Shown in pieces: positions 22,333 to 26,651 of a stretch of DNA of 26,651 nt. The notes below the pieces were generated by a model. It was not told the origin of the DNA. It made no database searches and saw nothing but the letters and a program-made list of their open reading frames with translations. This DNA is from Planctomycetota bacterium (GTDB taxonomy: Bacteria > Planctomycetota > PUPC01 > DSUN01): positions 1 to 26,651 of the forward strand of contig VGYW01000068.1 of assembly GCA_016872875.1 (NCBI GenBank). Reading direction: 5' to 3'. The position numbers and the translations under genes were made by a program. How positions within the stretch are numbered: the first letter of the stretch is position 1; every line of letters starts with the position of its first letter.

Positions 22333-22458
22333 CGTTTGTAGTGCGCCCTTCAGGCCGTAGCGACCGTTTGTAGTGCGGCCTTCAGGCCGTAGCGACCGTT
22401 TGTAGTGCGGCCTTCAGGCCGTATCTGGTCCTTACGGGCGGAAGCCCGCACTATGAAC
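22333..22458. repeat. Three tandem 32-bp REP-like units plus an inverted fourth
   Basis: Units at 22333-22364, 22365-22396 and 22397-22426 each read CGTTTGTAGTGCGGCCTTCA then GGCCGTAGCGAC, with small differences in the first and last. An inverted relative (TACGGGCGGAAGCCCGCACTATGAAC region) ends near 22458. Each unit holds the GTAG-plus-hairpin core seen at 8134 and 17773. The units abut without spacers. Confidence 0.8.
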
Positions 22459-22510
22459 TCCCTCGAGTATGGCTTCCGGTTTTGGCAGCCGCCTCCTTCC
22501 CCGCTTCTGG

Positions 22511-22618
22511 TCGTGCTCGTCGTCGTCCTCGTCGTCGTCGTCGAATCCGATTGCGCCGCTCACAAACGAGGGCAGAGCGCTCGACGACGAGGACGACGAC
22601 GGCAACGACGACGAACTC
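22511..22618. repeat. GTC/GAC low-complexity imperfect palindrome
   Basis: A run of CGT/CGTC triplets (22511-22545) faces a run of GAC/ACG triplets (22580-22618), able to form a long imperfect hairpin. Open frames through it in any direction give only Ser, Asp or Arg runs and are not credible genes. From here to 22736 I see nothing else. Confidence 0.6.
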
Positions 22619-22736
22619 GAAAGAAACGGCGCGCCAAGACCGGGAGTCATGCTCAACCCCCTCCCTCTTCCACACGCCGCGTGTCTCTGGGGACCTCTTG
22701 ACCGCTTCTTCTCCGTACCCCAACACCCAACACCTG

Positions 22737-24614
22737 TCACCCAACACCTTCCTTTATCTTGCCACGCAGTTCCTCAACCGCCGCCGCATGCTTCTCCGCA
22801 TCCGCATGCCCCACCTCCCGCTCGTAGTCCACCCGCGCCTGCATCAGCTCGACCGCCCGCCGCAGATCGCCTAGCTTGGCGTATTGGACGCCCAGGTTCC
22901 AACTCCAGATCGCCTCGTTCCCCCGGTCCTCGATGTCGCCGTGAATCTTCAATGCCTGCTCGTAATGCTCAATCGCCTTCCACGACTCGCCGAGCGCCGC
23001 GTGGGCGAGCCCCAGGTTGCCGAGCGCGTGCCCCTCCCCCAGTCGGTCCCCCAACTCGCGAGCGATCTTCAGCGCATGCTCATGGTGCTCAATGGCCTTC
23101 TTCGTCTCGCCGAGGGCGGCGTAGGCCAGGCCCAGATTGCCGAGAGTATGCCCCTCCCCACGCCGGTCGCCGATCTCTCGCTCAATCCTGAGCGCTTCCT
23201 CGTGGCACTCGATCGCCTTCCGAATCTCCCCTAGCGCGGCGTAGGCGAGGCCAAGGTTGCCGAGGCAGACCCCCTCTCCGCGCCGCCGTCCAACCTCGCG
23301 CGCGATCCTCAACTGCTGCTCGTAGTGCATGACCGCCGTCCGCATCTCGCCCAGGTCGGCGTAGGCGTTGCCCAGGTTGCCGATCGTCTGCCCCTCGCCT
23401 CGTCTGTCCCCCAACTTCCTCTCAATTGCCAATGCTTGCTGGTGGTACTCGATCGCCTTGCGTGTCTCCCCCAAAGCGGCGTAGGCAAGGCCCAGGTTGC
23501 CGAGGTCCGCTCCCTCGTAGCGCCGGTCGCCGACCTCCCGGCCAATCCTCAGAGCTTCCTCGTGGCACTCGATCGCTTTCCGTGTCTGCCCCAGGTCGGC
23601 GTAGGCGAGGCCCAAGTTCCCTAACGCCCATCCCTCCTGCCGACGCATGCAACTGCTGCGGGCTAGGTCTAACATCCTTGAGAGGTACGTGATCGCCTTC
23701 ATGGCCTCTCCGAGCCCGCAGTAGCCTGCCCCGAGTTCATTCAGGATATCGAGGACGGCGGGGACCCGGTCCGCTCGTAGCTCGCCGACACTCGGAAGGT
23801 ATTCCTGAAGCAGACTCTCCAAGAACCCAAGCCGCGCCTCAACCTCGGCAGCCTGGCTGTCGAGGATGTGCGGCTCGGCATGCATCGTCCGACTGAAAGC
23901 CCACTCACGAAGTGCCTGCGGCGCTGGGAAGCGGAACGTGGCATTGGCCCAGGCCCAGAAGTCGGGGGCGAGGCGGCAGAGGGTGGTGAGGAGGTAGTCG
24001 GGGAGCCAGAAGACCATCGGCTCGGGGATGCGGGCGGGAAAGGCATCGCGGGCCATGTTGAGGGCCACGAGCACGCCAGGCTGCGGGTCCGTGATGTGGA
24101 CGTGCGCCTCCAGGCCGACGAACATGAGCACGCGCTTCGGCGCGCCCACAGGGGCCTCGTCCTTCGGGATGCGGCGCGCGATGGCGTCGAGGGGGTAGAT
24201 CATGTCGTCCGCATCGCTGAGGTCAATCACGCACAGGCGAGCGATCTCGGGCTCGCAGCGGCGGCGGACCTCCTCGAAGATGGCCTTGCGTAGCGGGGCG
24301 AAGTTGCACTCGGCGAAGGCGAGTCTGAAGCCCTCCGCCAGGTCAACGAAGGCGGCCAAGCGGGTGAGTTCGCCGGCGTGCGGGGCCAGCTCGGGGGACA
24401 GCTCGGTCGCCGCGGGCGCGGACGGGGGGCCATAGGTGGCGACAGGCTCTTGGACGACGGGGGGAGCCAACGCGTCGTCGGCGGGGCGGCCGCGGCGGCT
24501 GCCTGCCTCCCGTTGCGGGTTCCTGTGGCGACAAGCGTCCCGCTTGTCGAGGGGGCGCGGAGGACCGCAAGCGGGACGCTTGCGGCTACCCCTTGGCTTT
24601 CGCGCCTTTGCCAC
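22737..24614 (-). CDS. TPR-repeat protein paired with the upstream ATPase
   Basis: Up to 625 residues. Residues about 80-240 form a domain (RLCVIDLSDADDMIY, RVLMFVGLEAHV, LVALNMARDAF, PEPMVFWLPDYLLTTLCRLAPDFWAWANATFRF) that I recognise from ATPase-associated TPR proteins in cyanobacteria and other bacteria. Its last motif resembles the D-F-W-x-W-R-S-G-V-F-x-F of those. Residues about 300-610 are eight 40-residue TPR units with the core LGNLGLAYAALGETRKAIEY, giving near-120-bp DNA periodicity. The GTG at 24614 overlaps the ATPase end by 29 bases, but residues about 9-30 (KRPACG...LDKRDACR) are translated from the REP-like element at 24525-24589, so the true start may lie further in; no clear Shine-Dalgarno or ATG settles it. 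A scaffold or sensor role with the ATPase is inferred. Confidence 0.75.
   Translation of the reverse strand: MAKARKPRGSRKRPACGPPRPLDKRDACRHRNPQREAGSRRGRPADDALAPPVVQEPVATYGPPSAPAATELSPELAPHAGELTRLAAFVDLAEGFRLAFAECNFAPLRKAIFEEVRRRCEPEIARLCVIDLSDADDMIYPLDAIARRIPKDEAPVGAPKRVLMFVGLEAHVHITDPQPGVLVALNMARDAFPARIPEPMVFWLPDYLLTTLCRLAPDFWAWANATFRFPAPQALREWAFSRTMHAEPHILDSQAAEVEARLGFLESLLQEYLPSVGELRADRVPAVLDILNELGAGYCGLGEAMKAITYLSRMLDLARSSCMRRQEGWALGNLGLAYADLGQTRKAIECHEEALRIGREVGDRRYEGADLGNLGLAYAALGETRKAIEYHQQALAIERKLGDRRGEGQTIGNLGNAYADLGEMRTAVMHYEQQLRIAREVGRRRGEGVCLGNLGLAYAALGEIRKAIECHEEALRIEREIGDRRGEGHTLGNLGLAYAALGETKKAIEHHEHALKIARELGDRLGEGHALGNLGLAHAALGESWKAIEHYEQALKIHGDIEDRGNEAIWSWNLGVQYAKLGDLRRAVELMQARVDYEREVGHADAEKHAAAVEELRGKIKEGVG
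24525..24589. repeat. REP/BIME-like hairpin pair at the ATPase/TPR junction
   Basis: Reverse-oriented relative of 15511-15572: on the minus strand it reads GTAGCCGCAAGCGTCCCGCT...CGACAAGCGGGACGCTTGTCGCCAC. Its first bases G-TAG provide the ATPase stop codon (24586-24588), and the rest lies inside the open frame of the TPR gene. Confidence 0.75.
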
Positions 24615-25941
24615 GGCGTGTCTCCGCGAAGCGCTCGATGCGGCGAACGAGGGGGTGGACGTAGTTCCAGCGCTTCCCGCCGTTGTACTCGAGGAGGCTC
24701 AGATTGTACAGGGCCTCCCTGCCGAGGTCATTGTTCGGGGCGGCTTTGGTCCGGGCAACCTCCCGTAGCACAGGATAGTGCTCGGGCGGGATCATGCGCT
24801 CGAAGCGTGTCTGCATCTCCCGCAGCGCGTCCTCGACGTCGGGGGCAGCAATCTTCTCTGCCTTCCGCGCGTGGGCGGATTCGCAGGCGAGTTGGGTCAA
24901 CAGCATGAGGTGGCGCAGGCACCCACCGCTGTAGCGTGCCAGTTCGCGCACGAGTTCCGGGTTCTCGAACACCGCGGCGGTCTCGATGCGTTGCTCGACG
25001 ACCCCGACCAAGGCGTCCACCCCTTCGTCGTTCCACGGCAGGTCGAGCTTGTCCTCCTCTCTCCGGAACACGCTCACCATCGGGAGGAAGTCCAGCCGGG
25101 AGAACACCTTCTCCAGGCTCTTGCGGGAGTAGAAGACGGAGACGGGCATGGTGTAGATGACGTTGGCGCGAAGCTGCTTGAGGAAGTCGCCGTGTTGGAA
25201 GACCAGGCGGTCCGCCACGTCGGGAGGCATGCGGTCCAGATTGTCCAGGATGATCATCAGCTCGGTCGGCCCATGCCCCGATGCCTCCGCGGCCTTCCTG
25301 AGCCTTGCGCGGCCGTCGTCGAGGAGGAGATTGGTGTCGGTGATGAGGCGCGTGATGTCACGCTCGAAGATGCGGCGAATCGTCTCCTTGTGCTGGGTGG
25401 ATGCCTTGAATTGCGAGGCAATCCAGGCGTTGAGCTTGGCGAAGAAGGGGATTCCGCCAGCCGCCTGCGCCTTCGCGCCGACCTCGATTTGTGACTTCGC
25501 TTCCTGAGTGGTCTCCTTGATCACCGTCTCGGCGAACCGCTCGACGTTGTCCAGGAGCCGCTGGTCGAGCGGCATGCAGCAGTTGTGGAACTCCTGGGCG
25601 AGCTTCATCGTGATGGTGAGGAAGAGGTCGCTGAACGCGATGTCGTTCGGGTCGAGTAGCTCCGTGACCTCGAAATAGACGACGAAGTACTTGAGGGTCC
25701 ACTGCTGTCTCAGGCGGAGGAGTTCGGTGGACTTGCCGCACCCGCGGTGGCCGGTGAAGGCGACGTGGAGGGGGAACTCGCCGGCGCCCAGGTCGAAGAT
25801 GGTTTCGAGACGGCTGAGGGGCTTGGCGCCGCGGGCCTTCGAGAGGTCCGCCCACCACGCGAGCTTCTCGCCCGAGAGCGGGCCGAGGTCGCACGCGAGC
25901 CAGGCGTCGCGGATGGTCGAGGCCCGCTGGGTGGGTGCCAT
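24586..25941 (-). CDS. P-loop ATPase of an ATPase/TPR module
   Basis: A 451-residue cytoplasmic ATPase. Residues 1-60 contain RASTIRDAWLACDLGPLSG and a lead-in helix; Walker A is GHRGCGKST (64-72); then FVVYFEVTELLDPNDIAFSDLFLTI. A charged helical insert (about 115-200) precedes Walker B LMIILDNLDRMP (228-239, D233). A C-terminal part follows with SGGCLRHLMLLTQLA and a winged-helix-like tail (EALYNLSLLEYNGGKRWNYVHPLVRRI). The GHRG-x-GKSTEL loop and D-N-L-D Walker B mark a STAND/KAP-like group often paired with TPR proteins. ATG 25941 is chosen because AGGAGT lies 7 bases upstream and a consensus promoter precedes it; the open frame extends to 26169, across that promoter, and is rejected. The stop codon comes from a REP-like element. 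Function is unknown; signalling or defence is inferred. Confidence 0.75.
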   Translation of the reverse strand: MAPTQRASTIRDAWLACDLGPLSGEKLAWWADLSKARGAKPLSRLETIFDLGAGEFPLHVAFTGHRGCGKSTELLRLRQQWTLKYFVVYFEVTELLDPNDIAFSDLFLTITMKLAQEFHNCCMPLDQRLLDNVERFAETVIKETTQEAKSQIEVGAKAQAAGGIPFFAKLNAWIASQFKASTQHKETIRRIFERDITRLITDTNLLLDDGRARLRKAAEASGHGPTELMIILDNLDRMPPDVADRLVFQHGDFLKQLRANVIYTMPVSVFYSRKSLEKVFSRLDFLPMVSVFRREEDKLDLPWNDEGVDALVGVVEQRIETAAVFENPELVRELARYSGGCLRHLMLLTQLACESAHARKAEKIAAPDVEDALREMQTRFERMIPPEHYPVLREVARTKAAPNNDLGREALYNLSLLEYNGGKRWNYVHPLVRRIERFAETRRGKGAKAKG

Positions 25942-25998
25942 GCTCTGGACTCCTGGCCACGGATCAGATGCTGCGCCCCATCGCTGAACCTGCCTCAC

Positions 25999-26027
25999 AT
26001 TATAGTGGAGGCCTGCCCGCGGGTCAA
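25999..26027 (-). promoter_or_regulatory. Near-consensus sigma70 promoter of the ATPase/TPR module
   Basis: On the minus strand TTGACC (26022-26027), a 17-base spacer and a perfect TATAAT (25999-26004), 57 bases before the ATPase start. One of the best promoter matches in the window. Confidence 0.75.
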
Positions 26028-26049
26028 CGGTCGCACGGTCTGCTTTGGT

Positions 26050-26078
26050 TTGACTGTCCATCCCCCCTGTCGTATCAT
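26050..26078 (+). promoter_or_regulatory. Sigma70-type promoter of the glutamate synthase gene
   Basis: TTGACT (26050-26055), a 17-base spacer and TATCAT (26073-26078), diverging from the ATPase promoter with 22 bases between the two -35 boxes. Confidence 0.65.
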
Positions 26079-26183
26079 AGCCCCTAGGCCGGGAAGCCTT
26101 CGATGGTTCGCTTGTTTCCCCTCCATTTGGTGGCGACCGGTCGGTCACTGGCCCGAAAGACGTGACCAATTGAGGAGTCGTCT

Positions 26184-26651
26184 GTGTCCGAGCCCGCCGC
26201 GAAGCCGCTGAAGAAGGAACGCCCCCCCCGCCAGAAGATGCCCGAGCAGCCAGCGGAGCAACGCATTCACAACTTCGATGAGGTGCCCTACGGGCTGACG
26301 CCCGAGCAGGCGCGGCTCGAAGCCAGCCGATGCCTCCAGTGCAAGAAGCCGGCCTGCGTCGAGGGGTGTCCCGTGTGCATTGACATCCCAGGCTTCATCA
26401 AGTTCATCGAGGAGGGGGACTTCGACGCGGCGGTCCGCAAGCTGAAGGAGCAGACGACTCTCCCAGCCGTGTGCGGCCGCGTGTGCCCGCAGGAGGACCA
26501 GTGCGAGAAGGTGTGCGTGCTCGCCAAGAAGGGCCAGCCCGTGGCCATCGGCTACCTCGAGCGCTTCTGCGCCGACCACGAGATGCAGAAGGGGGAGATG
26601 AACATCCCCGAGATCGCGCCGCCGACGGGCAGGCGCGTCGCTGTCGTCGGC
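26184..26651 (+). CDS. gltA: NADPH-dependent glutamate synthase, small-subunit type (5' part only)
   Basis: The first 156 codons of a gene cut off by the window end. It belongs to the flavin and iron-sulfur oxidoreductase family that includes GltD, archaeal-type GltA and NfnB/SudA. The visible part is the N-terminal iron-sulfur domain, with cysteines in SRCLQCKKPACVEGCPVCIDIP and in AVCGRVCPQEDQCEKVC. It continues with VAIGYLERFCADH and the start of the FAD-binding strand (PPTGRRVAVVG). It is expected to pass electrons from NADPH for glutamate formation, but family members also make sulfide dehydrogenase or transhydrogenase subunits, so the symbol is tentative. GTG 26184 follows GAGGAG by 6 bases. 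The first 25 residues are Lys, Pro and Arg rich, ahead of the conserved HNFDEVPYGLTPEQA. Confidence 0.88.
   Translation, partial: MSEPAAKPLKKERPPRQKMPEQPAEQRIHNFDEVPYGLTPEQARLEASRCLQCKKPACVEGCPVCIDIPGFIKFIEEGDFDAAVRKLKEQTTLPAVCGRVCPQEDQCEKVCVLAKKGQPVAIGYLERFCADHEMQKGEMNIPEIAPPTGRRVAVVG

Noticed and set aside
22333..22426. Short CRISPR array
   Set aside because: The three 32-bp units abut with no spacers, and the unit is a dispersed palindrome found elsewhere in the window; no cas genes are visible.
22405..23191. Plus-strand open frames downstream of the DUF6602 gene
   Set aside because: They are made of repeats, triplet runs and the antisense of the TPR gene.
25942..26169. N-terminal extension of the P-loop ATPase to 26169
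   Set aside because: It would run through the TATAAT promoter, and the residues have no family character.

Overview
The window is GC-rich bacterial chromosome. Its gene mix includes a PQQ-type beta-propeller, a GH42-like protein, a parallel beta-helix, a PEP-CTERM protein, ThuA, a sulfatase, a Tat-exported Gfo/Idh/MocA oxidoreductase and a URO-D-type methyltransferase relative. This resembles polysaccharide-degrading Planctomycetota, Lentisphaerota or Kiritimatiellota. That assignment is an inference from gene content; no rRNA or tRNA is visible, so the phylum is not settled.

Layout. 10-1941 is a complete insertion sequence: 14-bp terminal inverted repeats, a strong promoter overlapped by a palindrome, a small DUF6788 gene and a DDE transposase whose start codon appears to be missing. 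1958-2811 is a tandem winged-helix regulator with its own promoter and two copies of an AACTACGGAACGCTT motif. 3090-9850 carries exported proteins: a PQQ-like propeller, a large GH42-like protein and a beta-helix protein. 10161-10981 is a PEP-CTERM gene with a sigma-54-type promoter and an intrinsic terminator, followed by a ThuA-domain gene. 12006-13870 is a two-gene OLD-like ATPase plus DUF4276 (TOPRIM-like) cassette, a probable defence module, with its own promoter. A sulfatase (+) then converges on malQ and a small membrane protein (-). 17982-22322 is an operon-like run: Gfo/Idh/MocA oxidoreductase, HEAT-type protein, URO-D family protein and a DUF6602 protein with nuclease-like motifs. 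22737-25941 (-) holds a P-loop ATPase and a TPR protein that look like a signalling or conflict pair. It is transcribed away from the start of an NADPH-dependent glutamate synthase gene (truncated by the window end) through back-to-back promoters.

The most striking non-coding signal is a dense set of small palindromic repeats. At least seven sites carry inverted pairs of short hairpins, several opening with GTAG or GGAG, like the REP/BIME elements of other bacteria. They reshape genes: one inserted into the 3' end of the DUF4276 gene with a visible 12-bp direct repeat and replaced its last codons. One supplies the stop codon of the P-loop ATPase gene and the apparent N-terminus of the TPR protein. 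One begins at the stop codon of the GH42-like gene. A separate 90-bp repeat supplies the likely start codon of that same gene.

Functionally, the exported hydrolase-like proteins, sulfatase, oxidoreductase and malQ fit breakdown of complex, possibly sulfated, glycans. The ATPase/DUF4276 pair, the ATPase/TPR pair and the DUF6602 protein are candidate conflict-system genes interspersed among them.
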